Shown one piece after another: positions 55,100 to 63,193 of a stretch of 64,000 nucleotides of DNA. Position 1 is the first letter of the stretch. Every line of letters begins with the position of its first letter. A model generated the notes under the pieces. It searched no databases. It was given only the letters and a program-made list of their open reading frames with translations, and had not been told where the DNA came from. Position numbers and translations under genes: made by a program. This DNA is from Sphingobium lactosutens (GTDB taxonomy: Bacteria; Pseudomonadota; Alphaproteobacteria; Sphingomonadales; Sphingomonadaceae): NCBI RefSeq assembly GCF_013393185.1, contig NZ_QJQX01000037.1:62001-126000 (forward strand), given 5' to 3'.

Positions 55100-55696
55100 A
55101 TGGAAATCATTCTCCTCGAACGCATCGAGAAGCTGGGCGCGATCGGCGACGTCGTCACCGTGAAGGACGGCTATGCCCGTAACTTCCTGCTGCCCAACAA
55201 GAAGGCGCTGCGCTCCAACAACGCCAACAAGAAGGTCTTCGAAGCCAACCGCGCGAAGATCGAGGCCGACAACGCTGCTCGCCGCACGGACGCCGAAAAG
55301 GCTGCCGAAGGCGTCAACGGCAAGCAGATCGTCCTGATCCGCCAGTCGTCGAACGCCGGCCACCTCTATGGTTCGGTCGCCGTCCGCGACGTGGTGGAAG
55401 CGCTGCACGCCGAAGGCATCACCAACGTCACCAAGGCGATGGTCGTGCTGGAACGCCCGATCAAGACCCTGGGCGTCTTCGACGTCAAGGTCGCGCTGCA
55501 CCCGGAAGTGGCCGTCACCATCACGGTGAACGTCGCCCGCTCGCCGGAAGAAGCCGACCTGCAGGCGCAGGGCGTCGACGTGATGGCCGACCTGTTCGAA
55601 AAGGACGAAGCCGGCTTCACCGAAGATTATGATCCCAACGCGGAACCCGGCGAAATCGCCGTGGAAGCCGAAGAAGCGCCGGCTGAAGAAGCCTGA
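55100..55696 (+). CDS. rplI: 50S ribosomal protein L9
   Basis: A 198-residue L9: IILLERIEKLGAIGDVVTVK and DGYARNFLLPNKKAL form the N-terminal domain, a long helix connects to the C-terminal domain, and an acidic tail of about 45 residues (AGFTEDYDPNAEPGEIAVEA) follows, longer than the 149-residue norm. A strong terminator lies after it. Confidence 0.97.
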   Translation: MEIILLERIEKLGAIGDVVTVKDGYARNFLLPNKKALRSNNANKKVFEANRAKIEADNAARRTDAEKAAEGVNGKQIVLIRQSSNAGHLYGSVAVRDVVEALHAEGITNVTKAMVVLERPIKTLGVFDVKVALHPEVAVTITVNVARSPEEADLQAQGVDVMADLFEKDEAGFTEDYDPNAEPGEIAVEAEEAPAEEA

Positions 55697-55720
55697 GCCT
55701 TCTGACAGGATCGAACAAGA

Positions 55721-55748
55721 AAGCCGCCCCGAAACGGGCGGCTTTTTT
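55721..55748 (+). terminator. Terminator of the rpsF-rpsR-rplI operon
   Basis: GCCGCCC (55723-55729), loop CGAAAC, GGGCGGC (55736-55742) and six T. The stem is extended by AA/TT. Confidence 0.93.
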
Positions 55749-55945
55749 GTTGGTTGCGGGAGGGGGAATTTGGACGGGAAGCCGGACTTTCCGCCTTCCC
55801 CATCCTCATTTCGCGCCACACGCAAGCCGGGTCCTCAGATGGAGAGAAGGTCGTAGCATGAAATCCCGGTTTTCGCTGGGATGACGGGATGTGACCGCCG
55901 GAAGGTCAGGCGCTTTGCCCAACTGGCCGGCGGCAGCTGCGCGCG

Positions 55946-56251
55946 TCAACCCTGCGCTCGCTTCCGCCGGGTTTCCCAGCCTTTCTTCGCCGCAGCGGAA
56001 CGATCGGCGGCCGAACGGCGGGCGGAGGCCGCGCCGCCCTTTCGCACACCCTTGCGCGACGAAACATGGGTGTCGGGCCTGCCGCGACCCGAGCCGGACT
56101 TGTTGCCGCCGCCCGATTCCCTGTTCACCGTCGCCCAGGCGCGGCGCTCGGCCTCCTCATGGCCGACCCCCCGCTCCTCATAGCCCTTTTCGATATGCCG
56201 CGCCTTGCGCTTCTGCTTGTCGGTATAGCTGCTCTTGTCACCCTGGGGCAT
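55946..56251 (-). CDS. Small basic protein, KARHIEKGYEERG family
   Basis: A 101-residue basic protein. The first part SYTDKQKRKARHIEKGYEER continues GVGHEEAERRAWATVN; the rest is Gly/Ser/Arg-rich and ends AAAKKGWETRRKRAQG. From memory, such proteins are often labelled plasmid stabilization proteins, but that function is not demonstrated; a chromosomal stress role is more likely. The ATG at 56251 has GGAG seven bases upstream. Divergent from the gene at 56369. Confidence 0.8.
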   Translation of the reverse strand: MPQGDKSSYTDKQKRKARHIEKGYEERGVGHEEAERRAWATVNRESGGGNKSGSGRGRPDTHVSSRKGVRKGGAASARRSAADRSAAAKKGWETRRKRAQG

Positions 56252-56282
56252 GGCCGATCTCCTCTGCACCTCGCTCCGGTTC

Positions 56283-56307
56283 AACACGCCGCACGGCCCG
56301 CGGTTCA
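56283..56307 (-). promoter_or_regulatory. Possible EcfG-type promoter, minus strand
   Basis: On the minus strand TGAAC, 16 bases, TGTT. Each element differs by one base from the GGAAC-N16-CGTT pattern of alphaproteobacterial general-stress promoters. It lies 31 bp before the ATG at 56251, a good distance. Confidence 0.4.
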
Positions 56308-56335
56308 TATCGGTGCGATATCGTCACGACGGGAC

Positions 56336-56360
56336 GGAACGGGCTGCGTCGACGTGCGTT
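56336..56360 (+). promoter_or_regulatory. EcfG-type general-stress promoter, plus strand
   Basis: GGAAC (56336-56340), 16 bases, CGTT (56357-56360): exact match to the EcfG consensus. It ends only 8 bp before the ATG at 56369, so the message would be leaderless or start near the next in-frame codon. Confidence 0.55.
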
Positions 56361-56368
56361 CGGTCTTC

Positions 56369-56701
56369 ATGGAAGACCGCTCCCTGATTGAACGGCTCGC
56401 GCGCCATCTCGCTGCGGCCGAACCGGCCGATTGGCCCGTCCGGGTGGAGGATGCCGCCAGCATTCTCGCCCTGATCAAGGAGCCGGATGCCGCCATGCGC
56501 GCCGCGGGCGACGCGGGCATATGGCACGCGATGATCGACGCGGCGCTGCGCGAACGCTGGGGCGTCGGGCGGCTTGCCGCCGATGAGGATGCACCGCCAG
56601 GATCGGACGAAGAAGGCGAGATTCGCCTGACGCCGGATAGCGTCGGTGGCGACCGCGCCGACTGGGTTCATCTGCATCCCGAGCAGGAGAAGCGACCATG
56701 A
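56369..56701 (+). CDS. Hypothetical protein, stress-cluster
   Basis: A protein of about 110 residues, soluble and acidic: MEDRSLIERLARHLAAAEPA, AASILALIKEPDAAMRAAGD and an acidic end. No family recognised. Its stop overlaps the start of the next gene (ATGA), so they are co-expressed. The start is uncertain because an EcfG-like promoter ends 8 bp upstream; leaderless translation would explain this. Confidence 0.65.
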   Translation: MEDRSLIERLARHLAAAEPADWPVRVEDAASILALIKEPDAAMRAAGDAGIWHAMIDAALRERWGVGRLAADEDAPPGSDEEGEIRLTPDSVGGDRADWVHLHPEQEKRP

Positions 56702-56931
56702 AGGGGCTGTTTAAACTGGCCATCGTCACCGGCCTTGGCGCGATGGCGTTCAAGGGCTGGCGTGAATGGATGGGCGATGACAAGGCGCCCGACGATCGCG
56801 GACCGGTCGGCTCGTCCGGCATCGTGCGCGACGCGGGGCCGCAAAATGGCATTTCGCCCGATCAGTGGGACAAGGTCGACGAACAGTCCGACGAAAGCTT
56901 CCCCGCCAGCGACCCGCCCGGAAACTTCTGA
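56698..56931 (+). CDS. Small protein with C-terminal SFPASDPPGNF motif
   Basis: A 77-residue protein. A short hydrophobic start (LFKLAIVTGLGAMAFKGW) is followed by a hydrophilic part that ends DESFPASDPPGNF. This ending is shared by many small alphaproteobacterial proteins often linked to stress responses; its role is unknown. AGGAGAAG lies before the ATG. Coupled to the previous gene. Confidence 0.83.
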   Translation: MKGLFKLAIVTGLGAMAFKGWREWMGDDKAPDDRGPVGSSGIVRDAGPQNGISPDQWDKVDEQSDESFPASDPPGNF

Positions 56932-57114
56932 ATTGCCTGATAGGCAATGCGCTGTTCAGCGATTGGCGCCGTACTGAAAATGCGTACTTCCCTGCATTTC
57001 AAACCAACCTGACTTCGATTTTCCGAACCGATACAGTCCATTGCTCCCCCGATGCGCGCCCTCTATGAGGCTGACGCACGGGCGTTTTCGCCCGCAACAG
57101 GGGAAACAAAGACT

Positions 57115-58044
57115 ATGCCTTCGGGTCTGATCGCGCTGCTCGACGATGTGGCGGGCATTGCTAAGCTGACTGCGACCTCGCTGGACGATGTCGCGGCCGC
57201 CGCCGGCCGCGCGGGTTCCAAGGCCGCCGGCGTAGTCATCGACGACGCTGCCGTCACGCCCAAATATGTGATGGGCCTGACCCCCGACCGTGAATTGCCG
57301 ATCATCTGGAAGATCGCCAAGGGTTCGCTGCGCAACAAGCTGCTCTTCCTGCTGCCGGCCGCGCTGCTGCTGAGCGCCTTTGCCCCATGGCTGCTGCCGC
57401 CGCTGCTGATGCTGGGCGGGGCCTTTCTCTGTTTCGAAGCGGTGGAAAAGCTGCTGGAGGCGTTCGAGGGCGGACATGATGTTGCCGAGGAGGCGATCGA
57501 GACGCATAGTTCGCGCGAGCTGGAAAACCAGAAGGTATCGAGCGCGATCCGTACCGACTTCATCCTGTCGGGCGAAATCATGGCGATCGCGCTGGGCACG
57601 GTCGCGACCGAACCGGTATGGGAACAGGCGATCATCCTCCTCGTGGTAGCCATCCTGATCACAGCGGGCGTCTATGGCGTGGTCGGCCTGATCGTGAAGA
57701 TGGACGATATCGGCCTGCATCTCGCCAAGAAGGAATCCGCCGGCACGAAGGCGCTGGGCCGCGCGCTGGTGAAGGCAATGCCGATCCTGATCTCGATCCT
57801 GGCCGTGGTCGGCACCGCAGCCATGCTGTGGGTCGGCGGCGGCCTGATCGTCCACGGCCTGCACGAATTCCATCTGGACCTGATCCCCGGTGCGATCCAC
57901 CATGTGGCGGAAGGCGCCGCCCATGCCGTACCCGCGATCGGCGGCTTCCTCGACTGGCTGGTCAACGCCATCGGCGGTGCGATCGTCGGGCTGGTAGTCG
58001 GCGGCGTCATCGTCGGCGTGCTGCACCTGTTCAAGAAGCACTGA
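57115..58044 (+). CDS. DUF808 family membrane protein
   Basis: A 309-residue protein similar to E. coli YedI. SGLIALLDDVAGIAKLTATS and DDAAVTPKYVMGLTPDRELP are diagnostic of DUF808; five or six hydrophobic segments follow. Function unknown. The ATG at 57115 has GGGGAAA upstream. A long perfect inverted repeat follows it. Confidence 0.92.
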   Translation: MPSGLIALLDDVAGIAKLTATSLDDVAAAAGRAGSKAAGVVIDDAAVTPKYVMGLTPDRELPIIWKIAKGSLRNKLLFLLPAALLLSAFAPWLLPPLLMLGGAFLCFEAVEKLLEAFEGGHDVAEEAIETHSSRELENQKVSSAIRTDFILSGEIMAIALGTVATEPVWEQAIILLVVAILITAGVYGVVGLIVKMDDIGLHLAKKESAGTKALGRALVKAMPILISILAVVGTAAMLWVGGGLIVHGLHEFHLDLIPGAIHHVAEGAAHAVPAIGGFLDWLVNAIGGAIVGLVVGGVIVGVLHLFKKH

Positions 58045-58060
58045 GGCCATTATGAACGCC

Positions 58061-58135
58061 GTGCTCCTGCGGAAGCAGGAGCCCAGGGCGTCGATAAGCG
58101 CCCAGCATCCTGGGCTCCTGCTTCCGCAGGAGCAC
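58061..58135. repeat. Perfect 27-bp inverted repeat
   Basis: The left arm 58061-58087 begins GTGCTCCTGCGGAAGCAGG, the right arm 58109-58135 is its exact reverse complement; the spacer is 21 bp. Each arm also contains its own smaller palindrome (CTCCTGC-GGAA-GCAGGAG), so a cruciform or double hairpin is possible. Confidence 0.93.
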
Positions 58136-58161
58136 CGTATCTTCTCGTCTGGACCATCAAC

Positions 58162-59532
58162 GTGACCCACCCTTCCCCCTGGCGCATCGAGGCAGGCGCG
58201 CTGATCGCGCTCGCTTTGCCGATGATCGCGGGCAATATCGCCTGGTCGGCGATCGCAGCGACCGATCTGCTGTTGCTCGGCCGCCGGGGCGCTGAAAGCG
58301 TGGCGGCAGGCGCACTCGCCATCAACCTGTTCCATGCGCTGCTGATCTTCGGCATGGGCCTCGTCACCGCGGCGTCGCCGCTGATCGCCAGCGAACGGGG
58401 CCGGCGTCGCCATAGCGTGCGCGACGTGCGCCGCACGGTCCACCAGACATTGCGCGCCGCCATCTTCTTCGTCCTGCCTGCCTGGGCGATCCTGTGGGAA
58501 TGTGAGACGATCCTGCTCGCCATGGGGCAGCAGGCCGATCTTGCCCATGAAGCCGGGCAATTGATGCGCGGCCTGCAATGGGCGCTGTTGCCCTTTCTCT
58601 GCTTCACCACGCTGCGCAACTTCATCGCCGCGCTGGAGCGGCCGATCTGGGGCCTCGTCGTGATGCTCGCCGCAATCCCGCTCAATGTGGCGGCGGGATG
58701 GGCATTGATCTTCGGCCATCTGGGTTTCCCCGCGCTCGGCCTGTTCGGCGCGGGACTGGCGAGCAGCCTGTCGTCCAGCTTCCTCTTCCTGGGGCTGATG
58801 GTCGTCATCCTGGTGGACCGGAGATTCCGCCGATACAGGCTGATGGGCCGTTTCTGGACCCGCGACCGCGAGCGGCACCGGCAGGTCTGGGCGCTGGGCC
58901 TGCCGATCGCGATCACGCTGGGGTTCGAAACGACGGTGTTCAACGCATCGGCCTTCCTCATGGGGCTTATCAATCGCGACTCGCTGGCCGCCCACGCCGT
59001 CGCGATCCAGATCGCCGCCCTCGTCTTCATGGTGCCCATGGGCATCGGCCAGGCGGCCACGGTGCGGGTGGGCATCGCTTATGGGCGCAAGGACCGCGCC
59101 GGGATCGGCCGCGCCGGCTGGCTGGCGCTGTTGATCGGCACCGGTTTCGCTTTCTGTTCGGGTGCACTGCTGATCCTGATGCCGCGCACGCTCGTATCGG
59201 CCTTTCTCGACCTGTCGGATCCCGCCAATGCCCGTACCGCGAGCCTTGCCGTCAGTTTCCTTGCAATTGCCGCCCTGTTCCAGTTGGTGGATGCAGCGCA
59301 GGCGGTAGGCGCCGGGGTGTTGCGCGGCGTGCAGGATACCAAGGTGCCGATGATTTTCGCCCTGGTCGGCTATTGGATCGTGGGCATCGGTGTCGGCACA
59401 TTGCTCGCCTTTCCCTTCCATATGGAAGGGGTCGGCATCTGGCTGGGCCTTGCCAGCGGCCTCGGCGCGGTCGCGGTGCTTCTGATCGCACGGTGGAGCC
59501 TGCGCGAACGGCTGGGCCTGGTCCCGGCCTGA
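58162..59532 (+). CDS. MATE family efflux transporter
   Basis: A 456-residue protein with twelve predicted helices in two bundles. LALPMIAGNIAWSAIAATDL and GVLRGVQDTKVPMIFALVGY are MATE blocks, related to NorM/DinF. It exports drugs or metabolites against sodium or protons. GTG start (58162). It stands alone between an inverted repeat and the WYL-like gene. Confidence 0.92.
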   Translation: MTHPSPWRIEAGALIALALPMIAGNIAWSAIAATDLLLLGRRGAESVAAGALAINLFHALLIFGMGLVTAASPLIASERGRRRHSVRDVRRTVHQTLRAAIFFVLPAWAILWECETILLAMGQQADLAHEAGQLMRGLQWALLPFLCFTTLRNFIAALERPIWGLVVMLAAIPLNVAAGWALIFGHLGFPALGLFGAGLASSLSSSFLFLGLMVVILVDRRFRRYRLMGRFWTRDRERHRQVWALGLPIAITLGFETTVFNASAFLMGLINRDSLAAHAVAIQIAALVFMVPMGIGQAATVRVGIAYGRKDRAGIGRAGWLALLIGTGFAFCSGALLILMPRTLVSAFLDLSDPANARTASLAVSFLAIAALFQLVDAAQAVGAGVLRGVQDTKVPMIFALVGYWIVGIGVGTLLAFPFHMEGVGIWLGLASGLGAVAVLLIARWSLRERLGLVPA

Positions 59533-59623
59533 ACCGTTCATCCCGGCGATTGCACGGAAGGGATATGGTGCGGCGCACAAAGCAATTGAAAGAATCACGA
59601 AAATCGGTCAGGGAAAACCGATC

Positions 59624-59944
59624 ATGCAAGCCCCGACCGAGATTTTTGAAGCGATAGCGCTCCAGAAGTGCCTGAAGGTGACCTACAACAAGATGGTCGT
59701 CACCCTGGCGCCGCACATCCTCTATACGCGTCATGATGAGATGTTCATCGATGCCGTGACTACGGATCGCGACGGCCGCCCGCCGCGCGAGCTGAAGCTC
59801 GGCACGTTCAAGCTGGTCGGCCTGTCCGACATTCAGGTGCTGGATGAAGCGTTCGAGGCGATGTACGGCCTCTATAATGACGGCGACGACAAATATAAGG
59901 GCGTGACCCTCTTTGCCGTGACGCCCGAAAGCCAGGCTGCCTGA
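59624..59944 (+). CDS. Small WYL-like domain protein, hypothetical
   Basis: A 106-residue protein. ALQKCLKVTYNKMVVTLAPH, ILYTRHDEMFIDAVTT and LGTFKLVGLSDIQVLDE follow the pattern of a WYL domain (Y-strand, P-h-L-Y, a F-x-L-x-x-I end), but without a DNA-binding part. WYL domains sense nucleotides or similar ligands. The family link is my own reading of the pattern and is not certain. Confidence 0.7.
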   Translation: MQAPTEIFEAIALQKCLKVTYNKMVVTLAPHILYTRHDEMFIDAVTTDRDGRPPRELKLGTFKLVGLSDIQVLDEAFEAMYGLYNDGDDKYKGVTLFAVTPESQAA

Positions 59945-59977
59945 TTTCCTGCGGTTTTCGGTCCCGTAATTTCCTCA

Positions 59978-60036
59978 TTGCGAGCACAACGAAACAATCC
60001 GTGGCCAGGCCGTGGATCGTTTCGCTGTGCTCGCAA
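59978..60036. repeat. Inverted repeat (TTGCGAGC type)
   Basis: TTGCGAGCACAACGAAACAATCC (59978-60000) is nearly the reverse complement of 60014-60036 (GGATCGTTTCGCTGTGCTCGCAA) with two mismatches and a 13-bp spacer. It lies between two convergent genes and may stop transcription from both. Confidence 0.85.
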
Positions 60037-60068
60037 CGCAATTGCCGCGGAGCGTTTTCACGCCCCGC

Positions 60069-60839
60069 TCATTTCTTCAATCGATAGCCCGTTCGGAACA
60101 TCCAGCCGATGATGGCGATGCAAACCGCCAGCATGCCGGCGACGAAGATCAGGCTGAACTCGATCCCCACATCCCCGCGACCGAAGAAGGTCCAGCGGAA
60201 ACCCGAGATCAGATAGACGATCGGGTTGAACAGGGTGATGGTGCGCCACGGTTCGGCCAGCATGTGCACCGAATAGAAGGCCCCGCCCAGGAAGGTCATG
60301 GGCATGATGAGCAGCAGCGGGATCACCTGCAACTGCTCGAAACTCTGTGCCCAGATGCCCAGGATGAAGCCGAACAGGCAGAAGCTGACCGCGATCAGCA
60401 CCATGAAGCCGACCATGGCGACAGGATGCGCCACCGGCACGTCGACGAACAGATGCGCCGTCAGGAAGATGATGGCGCCGACGATGAGCGACTTGGTCGC
60501 CGCCGCGCCGACATAGGCGACGATCGTCTCGGCCGCGGAGACCGGCGCCGATAGCAGTTCGTAAATGGTGCCGGTGAATTTGGGCATGTAGATGCCAAAG
60601 CTGGCGTTGAAGATACTCTCCGTGAACATCGCCATCATGATGAGACCCGGCACGATGAAGGCGGCATAGGGAATGCCGTCCACTTCCGTCATCCGCGACC
60701 CGATCGCCCCGCCGAACACGACGAAATAGAGCGAGGTGGTGATGACCGGGACCAGCAGGCCCGTCAGCAGGGTGCGCCGGAAGCGATGCAGCTCGAACCT
60801 ATATATGGACGCGATGGCGCGCAGGTTTCGGAGGCTCAT
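60069..60839 (-). CDS. ABC-2 type permease
   Basis: A 256-residue protein with six helices. [38 protein letters not shown] and the [20 protein letters not shown] region fit the ABC-2 export family (polysaccharide or drug exporters). It overlaps the ATPase gene in ATGA. The substrate is not known. Confidence 0.92.
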   Translation of the reverse strand: MSLRNLRAIASIYRFELHRFRRTLLTGLLVPVITTSLYFVVFGGAIGSRMTEVDGIPYAAFIVPGLIMMAMFTESIFNASFGIYMPKFTGTIYELLSAPVSAAETIVAYVGAAATKSLIVGAIIFLTAHLFVDVPVAHPVAMVGFMVLIAVSFCLFGFILGIWAQSFEQLQVIPLLLIMPMTFLGGAFYSVHMLAEPWRTITLFNPIVYLISGFRWTFFGRGDVGIEFSLIFVAGMLAVCIAIIGWMFRTGYRLKK

Positions 60840-61768
60840 ACGGCCTTCTCCTGATGGACCAGGCTCACGAAAATATCCTCCAGGCTGCTCTGCCTTGTGT
60901 TGAGATCCTTGTAGGCGATGCCGAGATCGCCCAGCTTGCGCAGCAGCGACGACACGCCGGTCCGTTCGGCCTGGGTATCGAAAATATAGTCTATCTCATG
61001 GCCGTCGGCGCCCAGCGTGACGGCCCATTCGGCGAGTTCCGCCGGCACCGCGTCGATCGGATCGGCCAGCACCACGGTCAGCGCCTTCTTGCCAAGCTTC
61101 TTCATGAGGGTGGTCTTTTCCTCGACCAGCATCAACTCGCCCTTGTTGATGACGCCCACCCGATCGGCCATTTCCTCGGCTTCCTCGATATAATGGGTGG
61201 TCAGGATGATGGTGACGCCGGTCTGGCGCAGTTCGCCGATCAGCTTCCACATGTCGCGGCGCAGTTCGACATCGACGCCGGCGGTGGGTTCGTCGAGGAA
61301 CAGCACCCGCGGTTCGTGGCTGAGAGCCTTGGCGATCATTACGCGGCGCTTCATGCCGCCGGACAGTTCGAGAATCTTGGCGTTGCGCTTGTCCCACAGC
61401 GACAGGTCGCGCAGGATCTTCTCGACATAGGCGTCGTTGCGCGGCTTGCCGAACAGGCCACGGCTGAAGGTCACGGTGTCGATCACCTGTTCGAACTGGT
61501 CGGTGCTGAGTTCCTGCGGCACCAGCCCGATTGCGGTCCGCGCGCCGCGATAGTCGCGCACGATATCGTGCCCCGCCACGGTGACGCTGCCGACGGTCGC
61601 GCGGGCGATGCCGCAGATGATGGAGATCATCGTCGTCTTGCCCGCGCCATTCGGCCCCAGCAGCGCGAAAATCTCGCCTTCCTCAATGGTCAGGTCGACG
61701 CCTTTCAGCGCCTCGAAACCCGACGCATAGCGTTTCGTCAGGCCTTTGATTTCAATGATGGATGCCAT
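60836..61768 (-). CDS. ABC transporter ATP-binding protein (ABC-2 exporter)
   Basis: A 310-residue ATPase. Walker [12 protein letters not shown], signature [16 protein letters not shown], Walker [19 protein letters not shown]-loop [11 protein letters not shown]; a DrrA-like C-terminal domain of about 90 residues follows. The start is [14 protein letters not shown] (61768); an upstream extension to 61864 is non-conserved. Partner of the adjacent permease. Confidence 0.93.
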   Translation of the reverse strand: MASIIEIKGLTKRYASGFEALKGVDLTIEEGEIFALLGPNGAGKTTMISIICGIARATVGSVTVAGHDIVRDYRGARTAIGLVPQELSTDQFEQVIDTVTFSRGLFGKPRNDAYVEKILRDLSLWDKRNAKILELSGGMKRRVMIAKALSHEPRVLFLDEPTAGVDVELRRDMWKLIGELRQTGVTIILTTHYIEEAEEMADRVGVINKGELMLVEEKTTLMKKLGKKALTVVLADPIDAVPAELAEWAVTLGADGHEIDYIFDTQAERTGVSSLLRKLGDLGIAYKDLNTRQSSLEDIFVSLVHQEKAV

Positions 61769-61896
61769 GGATGGCTCTGCCCCTTTTGCGTTGCCGCGAA
61801 GATAGGGCCGCGACGCCACGATACAACCGCTCAAAAAACATTGCTCCGGCAATATGATGAGCATAGCTTCCGCATCCCATATGCGGAGAAGGCCCT

Positions 61897-62469
61897 ATGA
61901 AAAAGGCAGTCCTCTTTCTCTCTATCGCGCTGATCGTCACACCCGACATAGCGCTGGCCCAGCAACAGCAGGACCGGATGCAAAGGCCGTCCCAGCCCAC
62001 CACGCGACCGACGCCGCCTTCCCGACCCAATCCCCCCAAACCTCAACCGCCCCGGCCCGGTGGTCCGGCCGTTCAGCCCGTTCGTCCGGGCGGCCCGTCA
62101 ATCCAGCCGCCCCGCCCCGGACCTGGCGGCCCTGCCATTCAGCCGCCACGCCCCGACAAACCGCAACCGCCTCGCCCAGTCAGGCCGCTGCCGCCGCATC
62201 GTCCCGGCGCGGGCCGTCCACCGCATTTCACGCCGATTCATCGGCCCGGCTTCCTCTATCCGCACGGCTACCGCTATCGCCGCTGGAGCATCGGCCTGCT
62301 GCTGCCGACGATCTTCCTGTCGACCCAATATTATTATGATGACTATGCCCATCTCGGCGTTGGCGCGCCGCCGCGCGGCTATCGCTGGGTCCGCTATGGA
62401 CCCGATCTCCTGCTGGTCCGCACCCGCGACCGCAAGATCGTCGACGTGATCTACGGCGCCTTCTACTAA
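61897..62469 (+). CDS. Proline-rich RcnB family protein
   Basis: A 190-residue exported protein. Signal peptide to about residue 22 (IALA), then a region of some 90 residues rich in Pro/Arg/Gly with repeats of the type RPGGPxxQPPRPGG, then the RcnB core GVGAPPRGYRWVRYGPDLLL and end VDVIYGAFY. The proline region may span the periplasm or bind peptidoglycan. A terminator follows. Confidence 0.88.
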   Translation: MKKAVLFLSIALIVTPDIALAQQQQDRMQRPSQPTTRPTPPSRPNPPKPQPPRPGGPAVQPVRPGGPSIQPPRPGPGGPAIQPPRPDKPQPPRPVRPLPPHRPGAGRPPHFTPIHRPGFLYPHGYRYRRWSIGLLLPTIFLSTQYYYDDYAHLGVGAPPRGYRWVRYGPDLLLVRTRDRKIVDVIYGAFY

Positions 62470-62477
62470 GGCAAAGA

Positions 62478-62512
62478 GAAAGGGGCCGCATCACCCGATG
62501 CAGCCCCTTTTC
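62478..62512. terminator. Terminator between RcnB-like and methyltransferase genes
   Basis: AAAGGGGC, GCATC, loop, GATGC, GCCCCTTTT with one-base bulges on each side; usable on both strands for two convergent genes. Confidence 0.82.
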
Positions 62513-62525
62513 TCACACTCTGTCG

Positions 62526-63155
62526 CTATTCGCCCCGGCGAAAGAAGCGGAAGACGGTGGCTGGCGGGAAGTTGCGCACCGTCTGGCCGGCGCGCACCAC
62601 ATCCAGATCCAGCGCTTCCAGCAGCTCGCGATTGACCGGCGGACGCATCGAATAGGTGAACTGCACGAAGCTGCCGCCCGGCTTCAGCATGCGGAAGGCT
62701 TCGGACAGGATGTCGACATGCATGCGCCGGTCCATCGCCAGCAGCGGCAGGCCACTCACCACCGTCTGATAGTCGCCCGGCTCGCCTGCAGTCGCGGTCG
62801 ACACGATCTGCGCCGGGGTTTCCAGCACGGATACATGCGGGAAATGGCGGCGCAGGCCACGGGCGAATGCGGGATTGATCTCCACCACCTCCAGCTTTTC
62901 AGGCGGCAGGCCGGTTTCCAGGATCGCGCGGGTGAAGACGCCGGTGCCCCCGCCCAGTTCCAGCACGCGGCCATCCTGCGGATCGATCTGCGCCACCATC
63001 AGCCGGGCGAGATAACGGCTAGACGGCACCACCGACGCAGTCTGCCGCGGCTTCTTCACCCAGGCGGCGAGGAAGTCCAGATATTCGGTCGCGCGCGCGC
63101 GAAACTCGTTGCCTTGCAGGGCTATGGCCCGGCTGCGCTTGGGCTTATGCTGCAT
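62526..63155 (-). CDS. Class I SAM-dependent methyltransferase (phospholipid N-methyltransferase-like)
   Basis: A 209-residue enzyme. RVLELGGGTGVFTRAIL is motif I, KLEVVEINPAFARGL motif II, DYQTVVSGLPLLAMD motif IV. The N-terminal QTASVVPSSRYLARLM resembles PmtA-like and rRNA-dimethylase-like proteins. It may methylate phosphatidylethanolamine; this is inference. The ATG at 63155 begins the conserved part. Confidence 0.85.
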   Translation of the reverse strand: MQHKPKRSRAIALQGNEFRARATEYLDFLAAWVKKPRQTASVVPSSRYLARLMVAQIDPQDGRVLELGGGTGVFTRAILETGLPPEKLEVVEINPAFARGLRRHFPHVSVLETPAQIVSTATAGEPGDYQTVVSGLPLLAMDRRMHVDILSEAFRMLKPGGSFVQFTYSMRPPVNRELLEALDLDVVRAGQTVRNFPPATVFRFFRRGE

Positions 63156-63193
63156 GGGCGAAATGCGACCGCTCTCTATCCATCGCGACTCCC

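Noticed and set aside
56956..59598. An 880-codon open frame on the minus strand
   Set aside because: It runs antisense through the DUF808 and MATE genes, both of which have clear families, ribosome sites or signature motifs. The translated frame is rich in Arg, Gln, His, Asp and Ala without any domain, as expected for antisense of GC-rich code.
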